Part shown: positions 36,179-50,460 of the stretch, one piece after another
Numbering within the stretch: the first letter of the stretch is position 1
Layout of the letters: every line of letters starts with the position of its first letter
DNA from: Melastoma dodecandrum
Lineage: Eukaryota; Streptophyta; Magnoliopsida; Myrtales; Melastomataceae
Assembly (NCBI GenBank): GCA_029817715.1
Contig: JARUPY010000002.1
Coordinates: forward strand, 59,630 to 123,629
Length of the DNA stretch: 64,000 nucleotides
Direction: 5' to 3'
Program-made: the position numbers and the translations under genes
The notes under the pieces: generated by a model
The model's input: the letters and a program-made list of their open reading frames with translations, nothing else
Databases searched by the model: none
What the model was told of the DNA's origin: nothing

Positions 36179-37552
36179 AGACCAGTTTTCATCGGGAGAC
36201 CATCCCTTTTTGTTCCCAGTTATGCTTGAATGGTTCATCTTTCCTATGTCCAAGAACACCTCGTGCTCTTGATTTCGGTGGGTTTTGTCTCTGACGAATG
36301 GATAGCTAAAATTCTAATTACTGTTTCAACCCAACCTTCACAGAATGGAAACATCCTTTACATTTTAAACAAGTAAGCCGGTGTGTCTCTTATATCTAGT
36401 TCGACTGCTGGGTGGCGACCTACGATTGGTCGCAAATCTGCCCCCCAAAAAAAATGGGATCTCTAATTTTCCTTTGGATTTGATACTTGTGGAGGAGATT
36501 CTGCTCTGTCGTCAGATCGAAAGAATGGTTGGTGTATGTTCTGTGGGGCTTTTGAAAGGAAGCTGCTCCTGTCACTTAGTCTGAACAACTGTCCGGTTTG
36601 ATTAACCAGTTACCAGACAACTCAAATTGCCATCAAATTCTAACAATTACTGGGGAGTACTTGAGAAACTCTCGGAGATGTTGTCTGGGTAGGAAACATA
36701 TCTCAATCAAGTTGCCCGGAAGCTGGCCATGGCAGATTTCTGGTTGAACGATGCTTTTTGCTGTCCTTGGTTGTGGATTTTACCTCTTCTCTCCCCTCTC
36801 TCTTGTTGTTTCTCGGCATGATCAGAATCTCTTACGTTTGTTCATTGTTGGCTTGAAACCTGAACCAAGTCGTGGTTGCATAAACCATGTTTTCGACGAT
36901 CGCCTTGACCTTTTTTTCGGTTCCTCTAGTGCTGGAGTGGTTTGCATTAAGATGAGTTAGTTACCCCTTAGATGCCTATTTACCAGCCCCATTTCTGGAG
37001 CTGTTCTGGAGGTCTTGAAAATTACTTGACCTGCTTCGGCCGACAGATTCCCATTAGACACCAGCACAAGGCTTCGCTTTTTTTCCTGCATTTGCAACCG
37101 GAAATCCTTGGTCCATTACTTCTCGCTTTGCTGTTCCGTGACAATAAACCGAAAAAGAGATCAGCAGAGAGCATACGGCAATATCTGCTCCGTGAATTGG
37201 TGTATGGGGTGGCGAGATGTTATATCAAGCACTTGAGGGCTAATATTGAGCTTTTACATTTATTTGTCTTGACAGGCAGATCTGTAGTTTGATGGATAAA
37301 ACTTGCCTTCAGACCGGGATGAAGTAGATTCACATCGCTCCACTACTCCACTATGGGCGAGATTCTACCGAGTGGCTTTGAGAAAGCAAAGCCAGATTCC
37401 TCAGCTCTCAAGCGTCAGTTACTTTCCAAGATACAAAAAAGAGAAGAAAAGAAGGTACTCAAAACAAAACTGGTCCCCGGGAAACATATTCCGTAGTCAA
37501 CTCCGCGCAACCTCTGTTTGAAGTGGAAGGATTTTCCCAAGGTCAGATGGCT
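36179..37552. other. No gene recognised
   Basis: About 1.4 kb between two convergent genes (L22 and MAX2). It should hold both 3' untranslated regions. Open frames at 36751-36960 and 36972-37292 show no recognisable domain. Confidence 0.5.
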
Positions 37553-39727
37553 TCAGTCGGGGATGATGTGCTGATTCAGCTGATCCTCAAACCTACTGCA
37601 GGAACCCACCCTCATCTCCGTACTCATATCATTCTCTGGTGCCGGGTAATAATCCGCTCTCAGCTGTGCGTCCCTCAGGCTCGGTATTTTGAGTAAGAAG
37701 TTCATGAAATGCTCGTGCGCTGTTCCGTGAATGAATATTCTCCTAAGGGTTTGACTTTCCGACAGCAGCCCGACTGCAGGTAGAGAAAGGCTCCTCTGGT
37801 TGACGTCCCGATCCTGTGGAGGCCAATAATCTAATGTATCTATGGAAAGATCTGCAATCCCATTCAAAAAGAATCTTTCCCAAAGGGTCAAGTCCATCTG
37901 CCCCGAGGGCGCCGTGAGGGCATAGCCGAGCACCTCACAGCAATCCAACTGCAGTTTTGTTAGTGCGGGATAGCCTACGAGATTGTTCAATCCGAATGCA
38001 GGAACAGGTGGCTTATTCATTCCTCGGCAGTCTCCCTCAACCTTTATTCGTATTTCCTCTAAATTAGGGCAATCATCGAGGCCTAACTCGAGCAGCGGAG
38101 CCAAAAGCTCACCAATGCTGATCCATAGAGACAGGTATCTCAGTCGGTCCCATCTCTCGCCCAAGATCCCATTGGCGTTCCCGTTAGTCTGGTGATAAGA
38201 ATACTGTCCATGAGCATCCACGTCAACCATGTATTTACACTTCTTAGTAGTACCTCCTGTATCCTCATAATCAGCATTCCCTGAACAGTGCATGAACTCC
38301 CCGTGCCGTTGAGTGGAAGCTCGAGCATCGGCAACCTCATTGAGATCAAAGGCAAGACCGCCACAGTCATCCGCAAGTTCCTCACCATCCCAGACACAGT
38401 CGATGTGGAGCCGCTGGATCCGGTGGCGGATTGGCTCGACTGATCTCAGCGAAGTGGTTGCACCGAGGTTCTTGCAACATGAAATGCTAACATCTATCAG
38501 GGTCCGCCTCAGCAAAGAAGTTAGCGTCCTCATCCCCTTCCAGGTAACATTCTTGCACCCCTGAATCTCGAATTTCGCAAGCTTGGAACATCCCCTGGCT
38601 ATCTCGATCAACCCCTCGTCAGTCAGATTGCCTGAATTCTTGATCGACAATGAGACGAGCCCATGGCACCTTGCCAGCCCATCCAGGCGCGAATCAACAG
38701 CCATCACCACCTCGTGAAACTGGCCCAACTTAAGAAGCTTCAGGTTTGGGCACTTTGAATTCAGCACCTCCAACGCCATACCGCTGTTCCTGACATTCTT
38801 ACAAACATCTAGAACTAGTTCCTCCAACAACCCGAGCCCGGAGAAGAACTCCACCATCGTGGCGTGGGATATCCCGGCGTCCTCCGCCGTGAACCCATCG
38901 TCCTCCGGGTTGCCCCGTATGTTGAGCAGCGACGATGTGTCCACAAGGTGGAGGATGCTAAGTTTCGGGCAATTCACCGAGATGTCAAGCATAGCCTCAT
39001 CGCCAATGTACCCGTTGTACCTCGTGTCGAAAGTGCAAGCCAGGAGGAGCTCCTTCAAGTTCCTGCAGGCCGAGGTGATGGCCTTGATCTCCTGACTCTT
39101 GAACCCCTCGCTGAACGAAACTGTCAGCAGATCCAGCTTCGTGAGAAAACCCGCTGACAGGGGATGCTCCTGAAGAACCGGGTGGAGATCCTCCGTGTAG
39201 TAATAGAAGCTGGAGACATCGAGGGTGAGGAGAGACCTGCAATGCGCAAAGATGGCGGTGAAGTCGGCCCCGAGGGGGGTATGGGGCCGCTGGTGCCACC
39301 GGACGAGCTTGACATGGCGGAGGAGGGGCCAGCGAGGGAGAAGAGCGAGGAGGATGGACGAGGATCGGGCGTAGACGGTGAGGGAGTCGACGAGGGGGAA
39401 GGAGCGGGCGAGGCCGTGGGCAAGGAGGAGGGGATCGGAGACGGCGGACAGGAGGTCGTGGCCCCAGGGGGAGAGAAGGGAGAGGTCGAGGGAGGTGACG
39501 TTTCGGAAGCAGGTGGGTATACGGTAGAGGTCCTTGACGTTGCCGCGGAGGGCGAGGGAGGTGCGGGTGGCTCGCTCTAGGGCGCAGTACTTGCGGCAGA
39601 CAAGGGAGAGGGAGTTGCGGGAGCGGGTGTCTGTCAAGAGGGCGAAGATGTTAGATAGGATGACGTCGGGGAGGTCGTTGAGGGCCGTAGCAGCAGCAGA
39701 GTCGGCGGAGACTGGGGATTTCGACAT
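37553..39727 (-). CDS. MAX2: F-box protein MAX2/D3 (strigolactone and karrikin signalling)
   Basis: A single uninterrupted frame of 724 residues, as in other plants where MAX2 is intronless and 690-720 residues long. An F-box opens the protein (about residues 16-60: LNDLPDVILSNIFALLTD, CRKYCALERATR). About twenty leucine-rich repeats follow, with blocks such as TSLDLSLLSPWGHDL, LLLACTFDTRYNGYIGDEA and DVCKNVRNSG. The C terminus ends QHIIPD; the last helix and terminal acidic residue are functionally important in this family. MAX2 is the SCF adaptor that, with the receptors D14 or KAI2, ubiquitinates SMXL/D53 repressors in the nucleus. The GC-rich N-terminal coding region contrasts with the AT-rich surroundings. 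Confidence 0.97.
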   Translation of the reverse strand: MSKSPVSADSAAATALNDLPDVILSNIFALLTDTRSRNSLSLVCRKYCALERATRTSLALRGNVKDLYRIPTCFRNVTSLDLSLLSPWGHDLLSAVSDPLLLAHGLARSFPLVDSLTVYARSSSILLALLPRWPLLRHVKLVRWHQRPHTPLGADFTAIFAHCRSLLTLDVSSFYYYTEDLHPVLQEHPLSAGFLTKLDLLTVSFSEGFKSQEIKAITSACRNLKELLLACTFDTRYNGYIGDEAMLDISVNCPKLSILHLVDTSSLLNIRGNPEDDGFTAEDAGISHATMVEFFSGLGLLEELVLDVCKNVRNSGMALEVLNSKCPNLKLLKLGQFHEVVMAVDSRLDGLARCHGLVSLSIKNSGNLTDEGLIEIARGCSKLAKFEIQGCKNVTWKGMRTLTSLLRRTLIDVSISCCKNLGATTSLRSVEPIRHRIQRLHIDCVWDGEELADDCGGLAFDLNEVADARASTQRHGEFMHCSGNADYEDTGGTTKKCKYMVDVDAHGQYSYHQTNGNANGILGERWDRLRYLSLWISIGELLAPLLELGLDDCPNLEEIRIKVEGDCRGMNKPPVPAFGLNNLVGYPALTKLQLDCCEVLGYALTAPSGQMDLTLWERFFLNGIADLSIDTLDYWPPQDRDVNQRSLSLPAVGLLSESQTLRRIFIHGTAHEHFMNFLLKIPSLRDAQLRADYYPAPENDMSTEMRVGSCSRFEDQLNQHIIPD

Positions 39728-39921
39728 CTGATGCGGTGGCGGTGGCGGTGGCGTCGCCGAGGGCAGAGGAAATAAACAGTGTGTGTGTGGATAGAAATGC
39801 GAGTGGGGGTGGGGGGAGTTTATTATAATGGGTAATTAAAATAGGTAGGGGGGGATGTTTAATGATTGGGGCTTATCAGAGAAGAGACAATTTTGTCAAG
39901 GACAGGAGGATGATGATTGGA

Positions 39922-39941
39922 CCCCCCCCCCCCCCCCCCCC
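39922..39941. repeat. C20 homopolymer upstream of MAX2
   Basis: A run of twenty C residues lies about 195 bp upstream of the MAX2 start codon. On the gene strand it is poly-G. Such runs are length-variable and error-prone in sequencing. Confidence 0.9.
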
Positions 39942-40569
39942 AGCGGGTCTGACAAGAATCTTAGCTGAATTTTCCCAATCGTATTAGGTAGTGGGGATTT
40001 CGTTTGTACTGTTTTCTATTTACGGCCTTTTATTTTATAAATACTATTTTTAATCACACGATGAAAAAGAGAAAAATAAAATGAGCAAGAAAATTATCAG
40101 CTTACTTCGATAAAAAGGAATAAAATAAAAAAGAAAAAAAAGTTAAAATTATTAGTCTCCCATTCTTTCCTTAAACTGCACCATAACTCCCAACATCATC
40201 ATCAATCCCTTGTTTTCCATCATCATCTCTACTACTTTTTGTATTACATAATATATAGAAAAGGAGATATATGTCTGATTATTATGGCCCCAAATCATCT
40301 GAATAAATCGGGTCCATTCCATCTTACATTGGCCTCCTGGTTGAAAGAGAACCAGCTAAATTGCTGTTCCCATTCCCATTAGAGGCCTCGGGGGCAAATG
40401 CCAACACAACACCACAAATATTCTCAAAGACACCGTATACTACTACTTAACACAAGCAGAAGCACAACTTATACATAACGCTAACACTGCCAAATCCAAC
40501 ACATCAGATTTAAAAACATGCTTTAACATACTTGGGGTAGTAGTCGACCGGCACTCCTCCCTCCCATGC

Positions 40570-43692
<3,123 letters not shown>

Positions 43693-44269
43693 CGAGAGGG
43701 AGAGAGGAATTGGGGATGTGAATGCGTACAAGGTGGTCGTGTAACGGGACGGCGGCGGTTCTTGGCTGAAAGTTAGTGAAGGAAAAAAGGGGTTCCTTTC
43801 TTTAGGGTCGAGGACAATTTAGGGTATTCACTTTTATTATATTTGTCGGTAAGAGAATCTCAATCATCGTTGTTCACGTGAAGTTGGGATATGGCAGTAA
43901 TGAATTTCAGTAGAATTAAAAAGGCAGGGAAGACTTGTGCTGTTTGATCTCAATTTCCATGAAGGTAATCGCTTTTTCAGTTTAATTGCTGTTACTTCAA
44001 TTCCAAATCCAATAATAAAAAAGGAGCTTTTGGGACCAATGTTCTCTATCGGCCTTTTCAAACATGGGCCAAGTGTTAAGCCCAATTACCCCCTCCAGCC
44101 GATATAAGGGGGCCTGGCTATCCACGTGTCGCGCTCCCATTGGAAACCAAGTTATCCCCTTCCTAGTTGTCTGTCGGATGGGGACATTAGAAATTTTTCG
44201 TAAATAGTGGACGGCCTCCGCCTCAAGTGATTGATTCATTCCCCTTCCCTTGTCTCTCTCTTAGCAACC
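43693..44269. promoter_or_regulatory. Bidirectional promoter with two G-boxes
   Basis: The 577 bp between two divergent plastid-protein genes, ketol-acid reductoisomerase and the methyltransferase. It contains CACGTG cores at 43875-43880 and 44123-44128 (the latter in CCACGTGTC, an ABRE-like context), and a GATATAAGGGG TATA-like site at 44101. Both genes may be controlled together; that is inference from spacing. Confidence 0.5.
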
Positions 44270-46008
44270 ATGGCTGCCGCATTCTCAACTGCCCAGAGGC
44301 TTCCTGTTCATCACTTCGGGATCCTCGGGGGACGGATCGACCGGAGGCCTCCCTTGACGGCCGTTCGGACGGCGGCCGCTTCTGACACAGCCATTCCCGC
44401 GTACGAGGAAGGGGAGCTGACCCGGCCCAAGTGGGGCGGGGAGACCCTTCTGTCTCGCCTCGTCGGGGCAATCATCTCCTTCAAGCCTTTCTACTCCGTC
44501 CTCAAGCTCGGCGCCAGGAACGTCCTCATCAGGTGCCCTTCCCCCATCACTCCTAGCTGCATTCTGCTCGGCTTCCGATCTAGTCGTTTGTATCCTTTGG
44601 TATATTGATCAGTTTTGGCTGTTTTCGGAACAGCACGGCGGAGAAGAACGACATCCCTTGGAGGGAGATGACGAAAGAGGTACTGGAATCAGATGTGTAC
44701 ACAGAGCTGGAGAAAATTCGGAACCCGTCGTTAGTTTATCCCGACTGTAAGTTCCCCTGTTGAAACATCAATCCCCATTCGAGCAAACGATTCGTGTTTG
44801 GATAGGTTTCTCTGGTCATTTGCGGAGAACGGATTTGTTTTCTTTTGACAGATTATTTGAGTCCTTTCCATGCGTATGACGACGGAAACCTCTCTTGGTT
44901 GGTAAGTCTGCGATCAGTCCTGTGCGTGGAATCAGTTTGCTCAAAAATGTGCATTTTCTGATCAAGGGCGTCTCTTTATACAATCATGTTCAAGGCCGCG
45001 GCAGAAGCTGAGGCCGCAACACTGTCGATGCACATGAGAGCCATCCCTGAGGCTGATTCTGAAGAAGAGGCCACCCGGGTGGTGAGGGGGAACTGGCTGA
45101 AGGCGATTCAACAGCACCATCAACAGCATGCCGGGAATTTGCCCATAAAGGACATCCTTGATATTGGATGCTCCATTGGGTTCAGCACTGTGTATCTCGC
45201 CGATGCTTTTCCTTCTGCCCAAGCCACCGTGAGGACCAGAATCGTATTTTTCTATTGTCCAGCCGTTGCTTGCTTTCACTTACATGACCGTTATGAGACA
45301 CATCCGCAGGGGATTGATCTGTCTCCTTACTTCCTTTCGGTAGCCAAGTACAAGGAAGAGAAAAGAGGCCAACGAAAGAACCCAATTCGCTGGATACATG
45401 GCAATGGGGAGGCAACCGGCCTGCCTTCAAAGTCGTTTGATCTAGTCTCTGTTTCTCTAGTGGTGTGTTCTCAGTCTCCTCGCATCAAAAACATATTGCT
45501 CATGTTTTGCTATCAGGACAGCAGCTCTTCATTGACTAAAATCATGTTTCACAGCTCCATGAGTGTCCTGCTAGAGCAACCATAAACATTGTGAATGAAT
45601 CGCTCAGGCTTCTCCGACCAGGTGGCACCCTTGTGATCATGGATCAAGCGGTACGCTTGTCATGCCTTTAGTTTTGCGATTGGGAAAATCTCCACAACAC
45701 CAAACTGAATGACCCTCATTGATCTTTCTTTTTGCAGCCGGAGTCGAAGGTGATTCAGGTACATTCTTCTGCAGAAGGCATCGGTTCTCTACCAAACATT
45801 TTGCACCTCTTCTCACTAACACTTTCCGTTTGCTTCACAGGAATTGTCCCCTGTGCTCTTCACTCTGATGAAGAGCACCGAGCCATTCCTCGACGAGTAC
45901 TACCTCCTTGATCTGAAGAAGACGATCAAGGATGCGGGGTTCGTTGATGTAAACCTCTTTCTCACTGATCCAAGGCACCGAACCGCGACCGCGACTGCGC
46001 CTTATTAG
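44270..46008 (+). CDS. Plastid SAM-dependent methyltransferase (class I)
   Basis: Eight exons: 44270-44532, 44634-44746, 44852-44901, 44995-45228, 45310-45462, 45555-45650, 45738-45758 and 45841-46008, together 365 residues in frame. The N terminus (MAAAFSTAQRLPVHH) is a likely plastid transit peptide. The Rossmann-fold SAM site is clear: motif I ILDIGCSIGFST, the GIDLSPYFL strand with its ribose-binding acid, GNGEATGLPSKSFDLVSVSL, and RLLRPGGTLVIMDQ. The sequence resembles a small plant and algal family of UbiE-like methyltransferases similar to Arabidopsis At4g29590. I cannot name the substrate. It is divergent from the reductoisomerase gene. Confidence 0.85.
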
Positions 46009-46467
46009 CTGCAACATCGGATTTTGCCGAGAGACATCTGCAGAGACAGTAACTGTTAGCCTCAAGGAATGTTTTTGTACTTAGAACAAAATATAGATCC
46101 CTTCCATTCTAGCTGCCGTACCGAGTCCCGATTCCAATCTCTCGATCATTTTGATCGTCCACGCAAACATTTAACCTTTGGTGGAAGTATTCTGTATCAA
46201 TGTTTGTTTCCCATCGGATCCATCTAAAGAGAGAAAACCAAACAGTGGGTAAATTATGTTTCTCATTTTCCTGTCGTCTCTGCATATTTACCATAACTTT
46301 CCCGTTTGGTGGACCTTTACCGAACTCCTGGTTTATTTATTAGTATCCATACCCATCATAATCCTCTCCTGTTCCCGAAAAGTCAATGCCGGCCGGCTGC
46401 TTTTTTCTCAATATAACTGGTTTCTCAGATTCCCAGTTCCCCAAGGAGAAGAAGAAGAAGAAGAAGG

Positions 46468-46923
46468 ATGCATATGGGTACCATGTCAAAGCTGTCGAGA
46501 GCCTGCTCATTCCTCATGGCCTTCCTCTTAGTATACCCCGCATCCGTCCAGCTAAACGATCCTGGTCCTTATCCCCCTTCCTCTTCTTCCCATCCATCAC
46601 TCTTTGCTTCTCGTAATGGAATTTTGTGTTGGATGTTATTAGATTGGTACTTCTGGTTTCGTCTCTACTGCCTTGCTTGCCTTGTGAACCTGATAGACAA
46701 CACGTCTTTCAAGTCCAAGGTGGTCAGAGTGAGGGGCAGGGCTGCCCTCTGGGTTGGACTGTTCCTGTTCGTCAGAGTGGTGGCAGAGGGCCACAGGCAC
46801 AGGATTGCTGGGTTCTGGTCGGTTGCAATGAGGGAGAGGGTTGTGAGGGAGAAAATAGAAAGTGGGTTGGTTGTGTCTTCAATGTTGCTCCAACTGGTGG
46901 CATCAAAACCAGCAAGGAGGTAG
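46468..46923 (+). CDS. TMEM220-like small membrane protein
   Basis: Two exons, 46468-46564 and 46643-46923, give 125 residues; the second ATG (46483) would start MSKLSRACSFL. The signature VQLNDP, split by the intron before its Asp, followed by DWYFWFRLYCLACLVNLID, matches plant and animal TMEM220 proteins. There are about four hydrophobic segments: residues 9-25, 36-52, 66-80 and 108-120. Function is not established; family members are small multi-pass membrane proteins. The 78-bp intron is a multiple of three and has no stop in frame, so a retained-intron transcript would simply add 26 residues. Confidence 0.75.
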   Translation: MHMGTMSKLSRACSFLMAFLLVYPASVQLNDPGPYPPSSSSHPSLFASRNGILCWMLLDWYFWFRLYCLACLVNLIDNTSFKSKVVRVRGRAALWVGLFLFVRVVAEGHRHRIAGFWSVAMRERVVREKIESGLVVSSMLLQLVASKPARR

Positions 46924-47188
46924 AAACCGCCAGCTCCAGCAGCCGGAAGCACTGCACTCGTTGACTTTGGGGAGTCTGCGTTATTCGGTGGCTTCAGGAT
47001 GAAAATTCTGTGACCTTGATTAGTATTTCTAGTGATTTGAGTTACGTTTTGCAGGAATGGTGGCCTTGGTGGGCATGAGATAAGGTCTCTCCTTCATCTT
47101 CTTTGCCTATCACAAGGATGAGATGAAGACATGAGGCTTTGGATCTGGCAGACCTTTATCACATGAAAGAAGAAACTCCCAGATAGAT
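46924..47188. other. 3' flank of the TMEM220-like gene
   Basis: Non-coding sequence; no feature recognised. Confidence 0.4.
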
Positions 47189-47440
47189 TTACCCTGATTT
47201 TGCTCTTCTTCTGTCATCCTCGACGATAGAACGACAAGATCCAATAATGATGTCCACCGGTGCAGTTTTTAGTCTCGACCTCTCCAATCTATCCATTTCA
47301 TTCTTTTGGATAACCATGATTACATTCCGGACAAGATGGCATTCGGAACACCAGTACGCCACCGTCCGACTCACCCACAACCACCATTCACTACCGCATC
47401 GCGCGCATCTCCCATGCAGAACCAGATCTCCCCCTTCCAT
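47189..47440 (-). pseudogene. Metacaspase-type zinc-finger fragment
   Basis: A minus-strand frame of 83 codons contains CARCG, then WLWVSRTVAYWCSECH. This C-X2-C ... C-X2-C pattern with a central aromatic and RTV resembles the LSD1-like zinc finger at the N terminus of type I metacaspases. No peptidase domain follows on this strand. I read it as a fragment of such a gene, but the similarity is short and another zinc ribbon is possible. Confidence 0.35.
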
Positions 47441-47534
47441 GTCCTCTTTTAAGCCAAGCCTTTCGGTTTGATATCCTTAACCAACTTGTGCATCATTACT
47501 GAAATGCTGGGAACATTTGCCCTTTGGACAAACA

Positions 47535-48720
47535 ATGGCTTCCCAGCAGGTCTTCTGGAGAGACACTGTTGACGTCGCTGGGGGGAAAGAGCCTACAACA
47601 GCAGAAAAGGCTGCAAAGACGAAGGATAAGGTTGCCAAAGGTGCTGGAGCTGCAAAGGAATATGCAACAGAGACAGGTAGCCCAGGTGCACATAAGACTA
47701 CAGAGGCAAAACACAAGGTCATTGGAAGCACGTATTCGACGGTCCATTATGTGGCGGAGAAGGGAACTGCGGCCGAGGACACGGTGCTGGAGAAGGGCCA
47801 GCAAGGTATTGCCAACGCGAAGGACACGGTCATGAACACGGCAGCAATGGCAAAGGACTACAACGTGCCAAAAGTGGTGGAGGCGAAGGACAAGACCGAG
47901 GAAACAACTCAGGGAGTGGTCGGATATGCAGGAGAGAAGGTGGCACACAGATGGAAAAGGTGGAGGCAGCCAAGGAGAAGATGGTCAAGACAGGGAAGCA
48001 TGCAGGGAAGGTTGCCACAGATATGAAAGAGAAGGCTGTCTTGGTTGGATGGGAAGCCGCGCATTATACAACCGAGAAGGCCGTGGAGGGGATGTAGGTG
48101 GCTGCGGGGGTTGTGAAAGGAGCGGCCGATAAGGCAGGGGAGACTGTAATGGGCGTAGAACATAAGGCCGTGGAGGTTGCTGTGAAGCCATTTGTGCCAC
48201 GAAGGATCTGACAGATGCATCAGCAGAGAAGGCAAAGGAGTACACAGCACTGAAGAAGGAAGAGGCTGGGAGTACGAAGCCAAGAAACACGCCGAGGGTA
48301 CACTTGGTACAACGATTAACCGCTTACTAAGTATTAACACATTTCTGTGACTTGCCGCGGAAACTTCAACGAAGGAAACTGCCGATCAGACACACGAAAC
48401 AATCGACCAAGACCAAAGGATCGCATCAAAGGTTAAAGTGATGGTTGGAGGAGTTGCCGGGAAGGCCAAAGAGACTATCCAAGGGATGTCGACAGGATTG
48501 ACTGACGAGCAGGAGAGCAAGGTGGAGGACGGGGCTGGTCGGGACATCACTCCAGGTGTCGGAACCTTGGGCGTGATAGGCGAAAAATCGTCAGTGGCCA
48601 AGATGAGCCGGCAGAAGGAGAGAAGGCCCGTACCCCTCATACTAGCTCGGCGGTTACATGTCGCAGCACTGAAGAACACGATCCGAAACTGGGACAACAT
48701 TTTCAGCTTTTGTCCCCAGT
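47535..48720 (+). pseudogene. Group 3 LEA-type gene, frameshifted
   Basis: The ATG at 47535 opens MASQQVFWRDTVDVAGGK, then Ala/Lys/Glu/Thr-rich repeats (AAKTKDKVAKGAGAAKEYA, EAKDKTEETTQ) typical of LEA_4 proteins, which are disordered desiccation protectants. Near 47935 the frame must shift to keep the pattern (QMEKVEAAKEKMVKTGKH, AAHYTTEKAVEGM). There a TAG follows at 48095-48097 and a TGA near 48209. Similar residues resume in another frame from about 48360 (KVKVMVGGVAGKAKETIQGM) to the stop at 48720. At least one frameshift and two stops make this a broken gene, unless an undetected splice pattern removes them. Confidence 0.65.
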
Positions 48721-49015
48721 AAATAATTCGTGGCTTTGGTTTATCAGACAAGAAGTCGAATTTCCCAGGAGCATCATCGATGGATCGGGTCTGAGTGGTG
48801 GGAGCAGTGTTATTACATGCACGAATGTGGTAATAATGAGATGAAAGGAAGAACAACGCGGATGGGGACTTCTGATCTCTATCACCACATCTCTGTATTA
48901 AAATCAACCTAAAAACTAAAACACTCAAAATCACCTACCGCTCATACTTTCAGATCGAACAGTCTGCACAAAGCATTCAGGGAATCTACCAAGTTCTGAT
49001 CGGAATCCAACTCTT

Positions 49016-49389
49016 CTAACAGGGGATTTGGGAAGTGAACCACTCCATGACATGAATCGGGGCCTTCACCAGCTCAAGGGCCAGCTCCACCAACACCGTC
49101 ACGCACAAGCAGCAAGGGCAGATCAAGGTCAACAGCAGCCTGCCATCCAAATTATCCAGAATCCCAAAAATCACTATCCCAACAATCCCAACTCAAAGTT
49201 CCGATCTTTACAACAAGAATCCAGAAACCCACAATCCCCAGCACCAAAACAACAAGGGGGGGTGTGGGGGAATTTTCTTTTTTACCCGACAATCCAGACG
49301 ATGACGCCGACAATTGAAACGAGGAGGGAAAGGAAGGCGAAGGGAAGACCCAACAGGAACCCGAGCGGCCTGCAATCCTCGCAGCACAT
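49016..49389 (-). CDS. TAXIMIN-type signalling peptide
   Basis: Two exons on the minus strand, 49389-49286 and 49139-49016, encode 75 residues. The protein reads [20 protein letters not shown], a hydrophobic core with [12 protein letters not shown], the Cys-rich CPCCLCVTV, and ends with [12 protein letters not shown]. This is the TAXIMIN family, very conserved small cysteine-rich plant peptides first linked to regulation of secondary metabolism and later to lateral organ separation. Both splice sites are canonical and the join falls in the Gly codon of IVGLLL. The gene is easily overlooked, since overlapping frames on both strands are longer. Confidence 0.93.
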
Positions 49390-49691
49390 TGTCTTTCGAC
49401 AGTCTGTAGCTTTCTTGGGGGTAGGCAGGCGGGGAAAGAGAGAAGAAGAAGAAGAAGAAGAAGAATAAAGGACGCCCTGTGGTCAGATAGATTTACGTGT
49501 GTATTAATTTCAGCAAACCAGTCGGTAATAAAAACCAAAGATGAGGATAAAGATACGGGCCCTTTGGGTGGGGTACGTTTTATTGCAGACGGTCGTGACG
49601 GGGACGTTGAATAATTGTAATGAATGGGTTGTTTTTGCGTGTGGGGGATTGTGGGGGAGTGGAGTGGACCTCCGGGTTATTTCCCCATATA

Positions 49692-49715
49692 GACAGACAG
49701 ACAGACAGACAGACG
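49692..49715. repeat. (GACA)n microsatellite
   Basis: Six perfect copies of a 4-bp unit (AGAC/GACA). Confidence 0.9.
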
Positions 49716-49719
49716 TTGA

Positions 49720-50460
49720 GAAAGGGGATGATGAGACGTCGTCGCCCCATTTGCTGTTTTTCCTGTAGTAATAAGATTTTGGGCGGGCCACTGAATCATC
49801 TTGATGATCGGCTTTATTTAGTCAACCAGAAAGGCCCCATTTGGAAGGGACTAACCTCGGGTTTTGCGTCACGCCATGGTTATTGTAAGTTAGGCTAAGT
49901 CTGTCGTGGTGCGGAGAGCCATGACCCTTGAGTTTGAGCTAATATACTTAATGAAAATTTACTTGTATTAGGAATAGCATGGCATAGCAGATCAGATGAA
50001 GGAAGGATTTTACATTCTGAGGAGAAGAGGGACAGATGGACCAGCTCATGAATGGTGGAGATTTGCCCAGATTGACGTAAGCAATGACCTCATTGCATTT
50101 TTCTAATGGGAACTGGGGATGATGCTTTTGTGAAGCTGGGAGATTTGATTCTATAATCCCAGGGCTCATGGGGTTTGCTATTTCAGACTTGAATTCTCAC
50201 TCTCCATGGCAATTATCAGAGCCAGCCTATCATGGACAACCACAAAACCATCTTTTACTCGGTTCAAAGTATTTACACATGGTCAAGAAAAAGCTGTGTT
50301 TTGATATGTATTAATAACATTACCTTCGAGAGACTGCTCCTTGTTCTGCTTTTCAGTTGAAGAAGATGGGCCATACCTGTCAAACAAACAGTTAGCGACC
50401 TCAAAGCATCGATACCGGCTCATTCCGCATCTCGGGTTGAAGCCAGAATGTCAATGGAGT
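49720..50460. other. No gene recognised
   Basis: Intergenic DNA between the TAXIMIN promoter and the DUF455 pseudogene; no coding signal recognised. Confidence 0.5.

Noticed and set aside
39164..39580. Plus-strand Gly/Glu-rich frame of 138 codons
   Set aside because: It is the reverse strand of the GC-rich MAX2 N-terminal coding region.
49152..49538. Minus-strand 128-codon frame over the TAXIMIN gene
   Set aside because: It is in the wrong frame and reads through the intron; the TAXIMIN exons explain the region with canonical splice sites.
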